Shown here piece after piece: positions 1 through 8,240 of a DNA stretch of 64,000 bases. How positions within the stretch are numbered: the first letter of the stretch is position 1; the number at the start of each line of letters is the position of its first letter. The position numbers and the translations under genes are program-made. The notes beneath the pieces are model-generated. The model made no database searches. It was not told where the DNA came from and saw only the letters and a list, made by a program, of their open reading frames with translations. The stretch is from Acidobacteriota bacterium (GTDB taxonomy: Bacteria; Acidobacteriota; Terriglobia; Acidiferrales; UBA7541), in NCBI GenBank assembly GCA_003225315.1, contig QHZD01000045.1, positions 27,652 to 91,651 on the forward strand. The letters are read 5' to 3'.

Positions 1-546
1 GAGATCGAAATCGCCGCGGGCGCCGGTGAAGACTTCCGCCTGCGAGACGGCGTCGGCAAGAGAGTTGGCGGCGCGCTCGAGTTCGGCGCGTTTGTTGCGA
101 TAAGAATCGGCGACGGCGAGAAGAAGGCGGCGGAATCCGGGGCGACCCATCTGGTCCTCGGGCGGGAAATAGGTACCGCCAAAAAACGGTTTGCCGTCGG
201 AAAGAAGGAAGCCTGTGAGCGGCCAGCCGCCCTGTCCGGAAATGGCACTGATGGCGGACTGGTAGCGCGAATCAACGTCGGGGCGCTCGTCGCGGTCGAC
301 TTTCACGGCGACGAAATGCTCGTTGATGATTTTCGCGAGCTCGGCGTTCTCGTAGGATTCGCGGTCGATGACGTGGCACCAGTGGCACCAGACGGCACCG
401 ATATCGAGGAGGATGGGTTTGTCTTCGGATTTGGCGCGGGCAAAAGCTGCGTCGCCCCATTCGTGCCAGTCGATGGGCTGATGCGCTGCGGAGCGCAGGT
501 ACGGGCTGGCGGAGTCTTTGAGGCGGTTTTCAGGATGGTTGGTCAA
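1..546 (-). CDS. DUF255/thioredoxin-fold protein (YyaL-type), partial
   Basis: The reading frame is open from a TTG at 546 to the window edge, so only about 182 N-terminal residues are seen. It has the hallmark N-terminus of the DUF255 family (N-R-L-x6-PYL, then PIDWHEWG near residue 24) and a thioredoxin-like WCHWCHV motif, followed by a VDRDERPD stretch and GGWPL/GGTYFPP. Full-length members are about 650-700 residues with a C-terminal alpha/alpha toroid; their reaction is not firmly known. The TTG start is inferred because an in-frame stop lies three codons upstream and no ATG fits the conserved N-terminus. It is the last visible gene of the moaA-nadA direction. Confidence 0.85.
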   Translation of the reverse strand, partial: MTNHPENRLKDSASPYLRSAAHQPIDWHEWGDAAFARAKSEDKPILLDIGAVWCHWCHVIDRESYENAELAKIINEHFVAVKVDRDERPDVDSRYQSAISAISGQGGWPLTGFLLSDGKPFFGGTYFPPEDQMGRPGFRRLLLAVADSYRNKRAELERAANSLADAVSQAEVFTGARGDFDL

Positions 547-585
547 GGTTTCTCACAATTTGAAGAAGCGAGAAACGGGCAGTTG

Positions 586-650
586 AGGTCCTTCGCTTCG
601 CTCAGGATGACAGCAAGAAAAATGCGGCCGGACTAAAGTCCTGCCTTTAC
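586..650 (+). repeat. two REP-like intergenic repeats side by side
   Basis: Bases 586-615 carry a CTTCGCTTCGCTCAGGATGA motif. It translates on the minus strand as the spurious peptide HPERSEGPQ often seen in automatic annotations. Bases 630-650 carry a hairpin GGACT-aa-AGTCC followed by TGCCTTTAC, the same design (perfect arms, short A-rich loop, then a TAC-containing tail) as elements near 35.0 and 44.15 kb. Both lie between the DUF255 gene and the DUF2203 gene. Confidence 0.55.
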
Positions 651-670
651 ACAAACAAGCAAAACCAAAA

Positions 671-1153
671 CTACTGGACGGTGTCGCCGGGGCCGAGGTC
701 GCGCGGGTCGAGCGGTTTACGGTTAGCGAATCCTTCGTCCTGGCGATGATAAAAACGGATGCGGTCTTCGCCGAGCTTCCAGCAGAGGTAGACGTCCTGA
801 TGGTTGATGACGGCGGGAAAATCAAGGAGGCCGACGTCGAGATCCTTGACCAGGCAACCGGTTTCGAGAATGCGATTGAGCGCTGTCTTGAGTGTTTCGG
901 CAAGTTGCTGGTGCTCCATGCGGACGGCAGCCAATTTTTCATATGGGACGATTATGCCGCCCATCATCATGATGCGCGCGGAAACGGCTGCTAGCTCGTT
1001 TTCCAAGCCCGAGAGCTTTTTGCGGGAATCCATGGCCTCGACGAGAAAAGGCTCGAGTTCCTGGCGCGCGCGTTCGGCTTCGGTCAGCGTGAAAAGGCGC
1101 TGCGGCGGTTCCGGAGTCTCGTCCTGCTCCTGATCATCGTCTTCGTCTGCCAT
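671..1153 (-). CDS. DUF2203 family protein
   Basis: This 160-residue protein is acidic at its N-terminus, then largely helical (LFTLTEAERARQEL onwards). It ends with the family signature: a GCLVKDLDVGLLDFPA segment, the VYLCWKLGE motif and a FANRKPL tail. Members are small soluble proteins of unknown function. I chose the ATG at 1153 rather than the GTG at 1183 because the family begins near the acidic/LFTL segment and the upstream ten codons look like non-coding sequence. It lies 86 bp downstream of nadA on the same strand and may be co-transcribed with it. Confidence 0.85.
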   Translation of the reverse strand: MADEDDDQEQDETPEPPQRLFTLTEAERARQELEPFLVEAMDSRKKLSGLENELAAVSARIMMMGGIIVPYEKLAAVRMEHQQLAETLKTALNRILETGCLVKDLDVGLLDFPAVINHQDVYLCWKLGEDRIRFYHRQDEGFANRKPLDPRDLGPGDTVQ

Positions 1154-1239
1154 CGTTTTTCCGTTCCGGGGACAAAGAGGCACAGAGGGGACAGAGTGCT
1201 CATCACGCAGCGCAAAGCAAAAGTCCGTCCTATTCGATG

Positions 1240-2409
1240 CTAACGCAAACTCAGCATGCGGTCGAGAGCAACCCGCGCATGGTGTCGAGTGCGTTCGTCA
1301 ACGGAAATGCGGTTAACGACGTTGCCCTCGCCCAGATTTTCGAGCGCCCAGAGGAGATGCTGCGGCGTGATGCGAAACATGGTGGTGCAAACGCAAACGC
1401 TGGGATCGAGCGAGATGACCTTGTGGTTTTTCAATTCCTTGCCAAGACGATTGACGAGGTGGATTTCGGTGCCGACGGCCCACTCAGTGCCTGCCGGAGA
1501 AGCCTGGATGGCTTTGATGATGCTTTCAGTCGAACCGATTTGGTCGGCGGCGTCGGCGACCTCGAAGCGGCATTCTGGGTGAACAATGACGCGAATGCCG
1601 GGATGCTGGCGGCGGACGCGCTCAACTTGCTGCGGCGTGAAGCGCTGATGAACCGAGCAATAGCCCTTCCAGAGGATAATGCGCGCGTTGCGAATCGCTT
1701 CCGGCGTGTTTCCGCCAAAATCCTGGCAGGGATCCCAGACGATCATTTGGTCAAGCGGGATGCCCATGCGATAGCCGGTGTTGCGTCCCAGGTGCTCGTC
1801 GGGAAGGAAGAGAACTTTCTCGCCACCCTCGAAAGCCCAGTTCATGACAGCCGCGGCGTTGGAGCTGGTGCAGATCGAGCCGCGGTTCTCGCCGGTGAAG
1901 GCTTTGATGGCTGCAGTCGAGTTCATGTAGGTGACAGGGACGACCTTGCGCACATCGAGGAGCGATGAGAGTTCGTGCCAGCAGGCTTCCACCTGGCCGA
2001 TGTCGGCCATATCCGCCATGGAGCAGCCGGCATTGAGGTCAGGAAGAATGACGGTTTGGTGCTGGCGGCGGAGGATATCGGCGCTCTCTGCCATGAAATG
2101 CACACCGCAGAAGACGATATAACGGCCCTCGGCCTGCGAAGCCTGGAAGGAGAGTTTAAGGGAATCACCGCGGAAGTCGGCAAACTTAACGACCTCGTCG
2201 CGCTGGTAGTGGTGGCCCAGAATGACAACGTCGTTGCCGAGACGGGCTTTGGCGGCAGCGATGCGGTCGTCGAGGGTATTGTCTGGCACCAAGAGGTAGG
2301 AATCGAAGTCGCATCCTACGCCGGCTTCGATTTCGGGGGCGTGGAGGGTGGGCGGCTGGTCCACGCCGATGAAGATGCTGCTATCCGATATCGAAACTAG
2401 GTTGCCCAT
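1240..2409 (-). CDS. nadA: Quinolinate synthase NadA
   Basis: NadA condenses iminoaspartate with dihydroxyacetone phosphate to quinolinate in de novo NAD synthesis and is a [4Fe-4S] enzyme. The 389-residue protein shows the family motifs in order: VILGHHYQRDEVV, GDSLKLSFQA, IVFCGVHFMAESA, LPDLNAGCSMADM, YMNSTAAIKA, ICTSSNA, FLPDEHLGRNT, VHPECRFEV and a C-terminal SVCVCTTM. The conserved cysteines expected to bind the cluster are in the CGVHF, ICTSS and C-terminal or HPEC segments. nadB and nadC are not in the window. It follows moaA on the same strand with a 93-bp gap and no obvious terminator, so read-through from the moaA promoter is possible. Confidence 0.97.
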   Translation of the reverse strand: MGNLVSISDSSIFIGVDQPPTLHAPEIEAGVGCDFDSYLLVPDNTLDDRIAAAKARLGNDVVILGHHYQRDEVVKFADFRGDSLKLSFQASQAEGRYIVFCGVHFMAESADILRRQHQTVILPDLNAGCSMADMADIGQVEACWHELSSLLDVRKVVPVTYMNSTAAIKAFTGENRGSICTSSNAAAVMNWAFEGGEKVLFLPDEHLGRNTGYRMGIPLDQMIVWDPCQDFGGNTPEAIRNARIILWKGYCSVHQRFTPQQVERVRRQHPGIRVIVHPECRFEVADAADQIGSTESIIKAIQASPAGTEWAVGTEIHLVNRLGKELKNHKVISLDPSVCVCTTMFRITPQHLLWALENLGEGNVVNRISVDERTRHHARVALDRMLSLR

Positions 2410-2502
2410 GGGGTGTGTTTCGTCTGCTTTAGAGGTCGATGCTAAGCGGTCCCTGATCCCTGCTTGGAAACCTCATTTTCTCATATTCCCGATAATTTGC
2501 CA

Positions 2503-3486
2503 CTACCCGCCGATAAAGACCATGGTGCGGGAAGGCGGTACAAAACCGGGCTCATTGATGTGGTGCCCCTCTTCTTTTTCCATCACAATTGAGCTGATGT
2601 AGGCTACCAGATCGTCGTCGGAGGCTCCTTCCCGGAGCAGCGCACGCAGGTCGTGGTCTTCCTTGCTGAAAAGACAGGTTCGGAGCTTGCCATCCGCAGT
2701 CAGGCGGATGCGGGAACAATGGCCGCAGAAAGGCTGGGTCACGGGGGCAATCAGACCGATTTCGCCGGGTGCGCCGTCGGCAAAGCGGTACTTGCGGGCG
2801 GTTTCGCTGCGCTCGTGGGGTATCTGCATGAGCGGCCAACGAGTGTGGATCCGTTGGTGGACTTCCGCAGCGGGCACGACTAAGCCGTGGGTCCAGTGGC
2901 GGTCGGCGTCGAGCGGCATGAATTCAATATAGCGCATGATGACGCCGGTTTCGCGGGCGAACAAAGCAAAGGCTTCGACTTCGTCGTCATTGATGCCACG
3001 AACCAAGACGGCGTTCACCTTCGCAGGGGCCAACCGCGATTTCTGCGCGACGTCAATGCTGTGCATCACGGTTGAAAAGGATTTGGTTCTGGTGATGCGC
3101 TCGAATTTCCCGGGATCGAGAGAATCAAGGCTGATGTTGATACGGCGGAGGCCGGAGGCCAGGAGGCGATCGCACCGTTCGGCGAGCAGGTGGCCGTTGG
3201 TGGTCATCGAGAGGTCCTCGACGCCGAGGGCATGGAGGCGGGCTAGATAGTCCTCGACGCCGTCGCGGACGAGCGGCTCGCCGCCAGTGATGCGAATCTT
3301 ACGGATGCCCAAGCTAAGGAAGACCCTGGCTAGGCGATCGAGTTCCGGCCAGGAGAGAATTTCGTCGTGGTCACGGTAATTTTCTGGGTCGGCGGACCGG
3401 CAGTAGACGCACCGGAAGTTGCAGCGGTCCGTGATAGAGATGCGCAGGTCGGTGATCTGGCGGCCAAATTTGTCATGGAGGATCAT
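2503..3486 (-). CDS. moaA: GTP 3',8-cyclase MoaA
   Basis: MoaA is the radical SAM enzyme that, with MoaC, turns GTP into cyclic pyranopterin monophosphate, the first step of molybdenum cofactor synthesis. The 327-residue protein has the N-terminal SAM cluster motif C22-x3-C26-x2-C29 (CNFRCVYC), the ITGGEPL motif, a second cluster triad C254-x2-C257-x13-C271 (CGHCSRIRLTADGKLRTC) and the functional C-terminal Gly-Gly. Length and ends match the family. No other moa/moe gene is in the window. The 5' leader carries a Moco-riboswitch-like structure with its own promoter and terminator. Confidence 0.97.
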   Translation of the reverse strand: MILHDKFGRQITDLRISITDRCNFRCVYCRSADPENYRDHDEILSWPELDRLARVFLSLGIRKIRITGGEPLVRDGVEDYLARLHALGVEDLSMTTNGHLLAERCDRLLASGLRRINISLDSLDPGKFERITRTKSFSTVMHSIDVAQKSRLAPAKVNAVLVRGINDDEVEAFALFARETGVIMRYIEFMPLDADRHWTHGLVVPAAEVHQRIHTRWPLMQIPHERSETARKYRFADGAPGEIGLIAPVTQPFCGHCSRIRLTADGKLRTCLFSKEDHDLRALLREGASDDDLVAYISSIVMEKEEGHHINEPGFVPPSRTMVFIGG

Positions 3487-3543
3487 GGTACCGTCGCATT
3501 CGTTGGATGCAATTGCCGACTACCTTGGCGCACTGCCAGCCTT

Positions 3544-3582
3544 TAAAACAAAACCGCCCGATCCAGTGCTAGGAATCAGGCA
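3544..3582 (-). terminator. Intrinsic terminator in the moaA leader (riboswitch expression platform)
   Basis: On the minus strand a GC-rich stem (GCCTGATTCC pairing with GGATCGGGC, one bulged T, 7-nt loop) is followed by GGTTTTGTTTT. It lies after the Moco aptamer and before the moaA start, as expected of a transcription-terminating expression platform. A second small stem (CCGAAAA with TTTTCGG, about 3587-3609) lies between aptamer and terminator and could take part in switching. Confidence 0.75.
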
Positions 3583-3614
3583 TTCACCGAAAAAGTACGC
3601 ATTTTCGGCGTAAT

Positions 3615-3765
3615 CGCTCCTTTCCAAGCACGGGCAAACCCAAAGGGCTCACCACAAGCGGGAGGCTTGGACGTTTCCGTCCAAACCCTCAGCCCCAACG
3701 ATTCCTCGGAGCATCGCCCCAGAAGCCATGGGTTATCTCTCCCGTAGGCTTCAGGGGTCGGAGTT
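3615..3765 (-). ncRNA. Moco riboswitch (molybdenum cofactor RNA motif)
   Basis: Read on the minus strand, the leader matches the E. coli moaA Moco element by eye. It has an ATGCTC segment inside a small hairpin with flanking CGAT/ATCG arms, then GGGCTGAGGG. Next comes a short hairpin capped GGACGGAAACGTCC, directly followed by the invariant-looking CCTCCCG, and finally CTTGGAAAGGAG at the 3' side. The order and the CCTCCCG...GGAAAGG pair are the hallmark of the motif. Known Moco riboswitches repress cofactor synthesis genes when cofactor is plentiful. The position directly upstream of moaA and the terminator behind it support the call; no covariance search was run. Confidence 0.8.
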
Positions 3766-3773
3766 ACGGCCAT

Positions 3774-3802
3774 AGTGTACGCCGCCCGCCATAAGTTCGC
3801 AA
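3774..3802 (-). promoter_or_regulatory. Promoter of the moaA riboswitch leader
   Basis: A TTGCGA (3802-3797) and TACACT (3779-3774) pair with a 17-bp spacer reads toward moaA. Transcription would start near 3767, almost exactly at the 5' end of the predicted aptamer. That agreement is what makes the site credible. Confidence 0.6.
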
Positions 3803-3865
3803 TTGGGCACGGAAAGCCACCGCTAAGGACGGCCCTTCGGATTGTGGTAGAGTTTTGGCCACGCC

Positions 3866-5047
3866 ATGCGGATCTTCGTTCTAGGGGCTGGGGCGACCGG
3901 CTCTCTTCTCGCGCAATTGCTGGAGCGGCAAGGACATACGGTCTGGTGCGGAGACCGCGATCCGGAGCGCGCGCGGCGCTTCCTGGGAAAGAAAAGCACC
4001 ATCGCGGTAACGGAAGTGAACGCGCGAAACCTGCGCGGAATCGTGAAGACCGCGAAGGGCTGCCAGCTTATCATTAACGCTTCGGCCTCCGTTTTTAACG
4101 AGATCGTGTTGCGGGCCGCGCTGCGGCTGCGCGCGCATTACTTAGACTTAAGCTCCCACCTGACACGCCACCCTTTCAAGGCCGAGCAATTCCGCTATGC
4201 GAAGAAATTCGAAGAAAAGAACCGCTTGGCACTGATCAATGCCGGAGTGGCGCCTGGTCTGACAAATTTGCTGGTGAAGCGCGCTGCGGAATTGCTGGAC
4301 GAAGTTCACAACGTGCACATCCGCCTATACGAAAGCAGCGAAAGCGATGACCCCATTTCTCAGTGGTCGCCGGAAGTATCGTTCGACGAGGCGATCTCGC
4401 ACCCGCGCGTCTATCGCGGCGGAAGATTTCAGTTAGGCAAGCGTTTCTCCGAAGTCGAAAAATTCCGGTTCCCAGAACCCATTGGGACAGTGCGGGTGTT
4501 CCTGGCCGCCCAAGACGAAGTGGCCACTCTTTCCCGTTTCATTCCCATGCGGGAGCTCGACGTAAAAATCGGCGGAAACGAGATCGACCGGCTGCGGCGC
4601 TGGCACAAACTGGGGAAATTATCGAAATCTCGCGGAATGTTGAGGCGCCACTTTCCGCAAACCTATTCCCCTCGCATGATCGCCAAGCTGATTCGGCAAG
4701 GAATTTTACAGAATGCGCGGTTCGCCGCGGCTGTTCTGGTGCGAGGAGTAAAGCACAACAAGAAGGACGATCTGCTCCTCGTGATCCGCAGCGATTGCAT
4801 GTTTCCAACGCTCTATCAGATACGGCAGCAAGGACGATTTACGACGCCAGTGGCCTATGCCACCGCGCACGTTGCCGCGCTCTTCATCAAGTTTTTCCCT
4901 CGGGACCTCGCCGGCGTTTTCGCGCCAGAGATGCTCCCCGCAGAAACCCGGCGAGCCATTCTCGTGGGACTCCGCAACGGCGGCATCCGGATCACGCACA
5001 AGACGACTCTATTAAAGCACACGAGTGAGGACGAGGAGGAATTGTAG
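3866..5047 (+). CDS. Saccharopine dehydrogenase-like oxidoreductase
   Basis: The 393-residue protein starts with a Rossmann motif (FVLGAGATGSLLAQLL) followed by an acidic/arginine nucleotide-discriminating segment (GDRDPERARR). It continues with the IINASA and HYLDLSSH stretches and an INAGVAPGLTNLL motif typical of the saccharopine dehydrogenase/Lys9 superfamily. Members reduce or oxidise imine or keto substrates with NAD(P), but the substrate here cannot be told; lysine genes are not nearby. It is a stand-alone plus-strand gene, divergent from the moaA leader, with a short upstream region. Confidence 0.75.
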   Translation: MRIFVLGAGATGSLLAQLLERQGHTVWCGDRDPERARRFLGKKSTIAVTEVNARNLRGIVKTAKGCQLIINASASVFNEIVLRAALRLRAHYLDLSSHLTRHPFKAEQFRYAKKFEEKNRLALINAGVAPGLTNLLVKRAAELLDEVHNVHIRLYESSESDDPISQWSPEVSFDEAISHPRVYRGGRFQLGKRFSEVEKFRFPEPIGTVRVFLAAQDEVATLSRFIPMRELDVKIGGNEIDRLRRWHKLGKLSKSRGMLRRHFPQTYSPRMIAKLIRQGILQNARFAAAVLVRGVKHNKKDDLLLVIRSDCMFPTLYQIRQQGRFTTPVAYATAHVAALFIKFFPRDLAGVFAPEMLPAETRRAILVGLRNGGIRITHKTTLLKHTSEDEEEL

Positions 5048-5112
5048 CTCGTCAGCCGCGCTCTGCTATCCACCGGCAAAGCGCGGCCGCCGGCGCCGAT
5101 CCGAATCGACGA

Positions 5113-5856
5113 TCAGTCCGCAGAGGCGGGCTTTGCATTACCAGAAAAGTGGATAGTAATCAGGAATCCATTCGTCCCGTCGTAAGAAAACTTGTGACCG
5201 TCTCCTTCGAAGGCCTCGTGTTTGCTCTTCCACATGCGAAAGCCGTCGTTGGATTGCGCGCCCCAGTATTTCAAATTGTGTATGACGACTTCGCGGCTGG
5301 AGTTATCGCCCTTGACCTTTTCAAGGATGACTTCGCCTTTGCCGTCGTTCATCTTGGCGTGCGCGACACCCGTCTTAGCGTCCACGTTCCATGAAAATGC
5401 AGCGGTTTGCACGGCCTTCTTTTGCCAGGGGATCGGATACAGCTGCCCGAGGACGTCGGCAAGCGCGGCCTGCTGCTCTTTGGTGACGCTGGGATCAAAG
5501 TTCACCACCAGCCAGGAATCCTTGCCGGTGCTCCAATCGCTGCCCAGATCGGTAGCGATCCAGACCTTGGCGCCATCCAACTTGACGTCCTTGTAAGAGC
5601 CTTTATCTACTTTCAGAACCAGGTTGGCACGGCAGAAGTGCTCTTCCGCGTGGTGCTCGGCCATTGCCATGTGGTTGGTGGAATGGTCGTTGAAGTAGCA
5701 GGGACAGAACATGTCGCAGCTGCAGGCTTCGATGTAGCTGGCGGTCATATCAAAATCGGGTTTAGAGGTTTTCTCTTGCGCGGGAGAAGTGAAGTAGACG
5801 AGACCGAGTGCGAGCGCAAGGAGAGGAACTGCAAGCATTCGAGACGGACGAAGCAT
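5113..5856 (-). CDS. Secreted DUF1326 protein with Cys/His/Met-rich segment
   Basis: The 247-residue protein has an N-terminal signal peptide (hydrophobic stretch about 8-22) and then the DUF1326 hallmark, cysteines at 45, 47, 51 and 53 (ACSCDMFCPC). Directly after comes a segment rich in histidine and methionine (H58, H62, M63, M65, H68, H69, H73) and a fifth cysteine at 75. DUF1326 proteins have no established function. The Cys/His/Met cluster suggests soft-metal binding, which is inference. The start is fixed by AGGAGGATAA just before the ATG. It is a single gene, 97 bp downstream of the ybdD stop. Confidence 0.8.
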   Translation of the reverse strand: MLRPSRMLAVPLLALALGLVYFTSPAQEKTSKPDFDMTASYIEACSCDMFCPCYFNDHSTNHMAMAEHHAEEHFCRANLVLKVDKGSYKDVKLDGAKVWIATDLGSDWSTGKDSWLVVNFDPSVTKEQQAALADVLGQLYPIPWQKKAVQTAAFSWNVDAKTGVAHAKMNDGKGEVILEKVKGDNSSREVVIHNLKYWGAQSNDGFRMWKSKHEAFEGDGHKFSYDGTNGFLITIHFSGNAKPASAD

Positions 5857-5952
5857 TTATCCTCCTAAGAAAATAAGTGTAGGGCCCAACCGAAGTTGTG
5901 GCGAGTCTACTCCTGAGACTTAGGAGCGGCAAGCCCCATGTTTGCGTAATTG

Positions 5953-6153
5953 TCAGCAGCAGCGATTGGGTTTGGAATAGCGGCGGTTGAGCTGTTCCAC
6001 GTAAAACTCGGCCGGAGAGAGTGTGCGGCACGAACTGGATCGCCTGCCTTTCGAACGGAGGTAGCTTTCATAGGCGGCGTCGCCGCACCATTCACGAAGG
6101 CCGCGCCAGAAACGGCGCAGAAAACGCGACGCAGATTTTGCGGCATGTCGCAT
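5953..6153 (-). CDS. ybdD: YbdD/YjiX family small protein
   Basis: This 66-residue basic protein belongs to the YbdD/YjiX (DUF466) family: a FLRRFWRGLREWCGDAAYESYL start, a TPAEF-like SPAEFYVEQLNRRY segment and a C-terminal double cysteine. These proteins are encoded beside cstA/btsT-type pyruvate and peptide transporters and are thought to be accessory to them. Its ATG shares one base with the cstA stop codon (TGATG), which indicates translational coupling. Confidence 0.9.
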   Translation of the reverse strand: MRHAAKSASRFLRRFWRGLREWCGDAAYESYLRSKGRRSSSCRTLSPAEFYVEQLNRRYSKPNRCC

Positions 6154-8240
6154 CAGTCGTCCCCATGGGAGGCGCCGGAGTAGTCCGCAGCCCAGCGCGT
6201 GGCGATGTACGGGGATTCGTGAAGCGCCGATTCCTTGCGGCGGCTGAGAATCGCGTACCAGTGCGCGAGCGCCTCGACAATTAGAACAAGAATCATGGCG
6301 GCAAGAACGCCCGTAACGCCGGCATCGAGGCGCTGGTTGAAAATGAGGCGTTGTGTCTCGGCGATTCTCTCAGTGGGAATCTTTCCAGCCGCAATCTGCG
6401 CGGCCAGGGCTTTCGCATAGGCAAGGAAACCGATGCGCGGATTGGCATCGAAGATTTTCTGGTAGCTCGCCGTCATGGTGATGGTGACGAGCCACGCCAT
6501 CGGCAGCAGCGTCACCCAGATCCACTTGAGGCGGCCCATTTTCATCAGGATGGTCGTGGCAACAACGAGTGCGACGGCGGCAAGCAATTGATTAGAGATG
6601 CCGAAAAGCGGCCAGAGCGAATTGATTCCGCCGAGCGGATCAACGACGCCCTGATAGAGAAAATAGCCCCACAGAGCGACGATGATGGCGCTGGAGAGCA
6701 GGACGCCCGGCATCCAGCCAGTGCGGCCAAAGGGCTTCCAGAAGCGGGCGCCGAGATCCTGCACCATGAATCGTCCCACGCGCGTACCCGCGTCAAGCAC
6801 GGTAAGAATAAAGAGCGCTTCGAACATGATTGCAAAGTGATACCAGATGCTGAGAAGACGCTCGCCGCCAATCGTATTTGAAAAAATTTGCGCCATGCCT
6901 ACGGCCAGGGAAGGCGCGCCACCGGCACGATTCCAAAGAGTGATCTCGCCGACCTTGTGAGCGAGATCGGTCATAGTCTGTGCCTGCAGCGGATAACCCC
7001 ATCCGCTGATCGTTGCGGCAGCAGCATCTCCCGCGCCGCCGACGATGCTGGGGGGACTGTTGATCGCGAAATAAACGCCCGGCGGCATGGCGCACGCGGC
7101 CACCATAGCCATCACGCCGACAAACGATTCGAGCAGCATCGCGCCGTAGCCGATGAAGCGAGCATGACTCTCGCGAAGAATCATCTTCGGCGTGGTGCCG
7201 GAAGAAATCAGCGAATGGAATCCGCTGATTGCGCCGCAGGCAATGGTTATGAAACAAAAAGGAAAAATCTTTCCGGCAAAGACAGGACCAGTGCCGTCAA
7301 TGAAGCGTGTGAGCGGCGGCATTAGAACTTGTGGCCGGACAAACAGGATCCCGGCGGCAAGAGAAAAAATGGCGCCGGCCTTGATGAATGCACTGAGATA
7401 GTCGCGCGGCGCCAGCAGCAACCAAACCGGCAAGGCAGATGCCGCGAAGCCGTATGCAATGATGGCGAATGCGAGCGCAATGCCGCTCAAGGTGAACACG
7501 CGTGACCAGGAGGGAGAGTCGGCAACCCACTGCCCGGCGACAACCACAAAGAGTACAAGCGCGACGCCCATGACGGACGCTTCGAGTACCCGGCCTGGCC
7601 GCACAAAGCGAAGATAGAGCCCCAGAAGCAGCGCAATAGGAATGGTCATCGCCAAGGTGAAAGTAGCCCAGGGAGAGGATTTGAGAGCGTTCACGACGAC
7701 GAGGCCAATCACGGCCAGAAGAATCGTCATGATGGCGAGCACAGCCAGTTGGGCGATGAAGCCGCCGCGCTCGCTGACTTCTTCGCGGGCCATTTGGCCA
7801 ATCGATTTTCCGTCGCGGCGTATCGAGCAAAAAAGAATCACAAAATCCTGCACGCAGCCCGCGAATGCCGCGCCGGCAATCAGCCAGAGCGTTCCCGGCA
7901 AATAGCCAAACTGCGCGGCGAGCGTCGGTCCGACGAGCGGCCCAGGCCCGGCGATTGCGGCGAAGTGGTGGCCGAAGAGAACCCATTTGTTGGTGGGCAC
8001 GAAGTCGCGGCCGTCGTCATGGCGCTCGCAGGGCGTGGCGCGGGTGTCGTCGAGGGCGAGAACTTTGGCGGCCACGAAGGCGGAATAGAGCCTGTACGCC
8101 ACCAGATAGCAGCACACTGCAGCCACAACGAACCAGGTAGCGTTGAGCGGTTCGCCGCGATGCAGCGCGATGGAGCCAAGTGCGCCGGCGCCTAGAACCG
8201 CGACGGCTATCCAACCGACGATGCTAAAGATGCGTTTCAT
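6153..8240 (-). CDS. cstA: CstA-family carbon starvation transporter
   Basis: This 695-residue integral membrane protein has many hydrophobic segments. It carries CstA signatures: ATPCERHDDGRDFVPTNKWVLF, FGHHFAAIAGPGPLVGP, VQDFVILF and FHSLISSGTTPKM. CstA/BtsT proteins are proton-coupled importers of pyruvate or small peptides induced on carbon limitation. It is followed by ybdD (one-base overlap) and preceded by a serine carboxypeptidase gene (ATGA overlap), so the three are one operon. The peptidase partner suggests peptide or amino-acid scavenging rather than pyruvate, but that is inference. Confidence 0.95.
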   Translation of the reverse strand: MKRIFSIVGWIAVAVLGAGALGSIALHRGEPLNATWFVVAAVCCYLVAYRLYSAFVAAKVLALDDTRATPCERHDDGRDFVPTNKWVLFGHHFAAIAGPGPLVGPTLAAQFGYLPGTLWLIAGAAFAGCVQDFVILFCSIRRDGKSIGQMAREEVSERGGFIAQLAVLAIMTILLAVIGLVVVNALKSSPWATFTLAMTIPIALLLGLYLRFVRPGRVLEASVMGVALVLFVVVAGQWVADSPSWSRVFTLSGIALAFAIIAYGFAASALPVWLLLAPRDYLSAFIKAGAIFSLAAGILFVRPQVLMPPLTRFIDGTGPVFAGKIFPFCFITIACGAISGFHSLISSGTTPKMILRESHARFIGYGAMLLESFVGVMAMVAACAMPPGVYFAINSPPSIVGGAGDAAAATISGWGYPLQAQTMTDLAHKVGEITLWNRAGGAPSLAVGMAQIFSNTIGGERLLSIWYHFAIMFEALFILTVLDAGTRVGRFMVQDLGARFWKPFGRTGWMPGVLLSSAIIVALWGYFLYQGVVDPLGGINSLWPLFGISNQLLAAVALVVATTILMKMGRLKWIWVTLLPMAWLVTITMTASYQKIFDANPRIGFLAYAKALAAQIAAGKIPTERIAETQRLIFNQRLDAGVTGVLAAMILVLIVEALAHWYAILSRRKESALHESPYIATRWAADYSGASHGDD

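Noticed and set aside
553..942. Minus-strand ORF ending in an HPERSEGPQ-type peptide
   Set aside because: It runs through the common intergenic repeat and out of frame with DUF2203.
1237..1968. Plus-strand ORF of 243 codons antisense to nadA
   Set aside because: It has no ribosome site and lies wholly within nadA, whose motifs are unambiguous.
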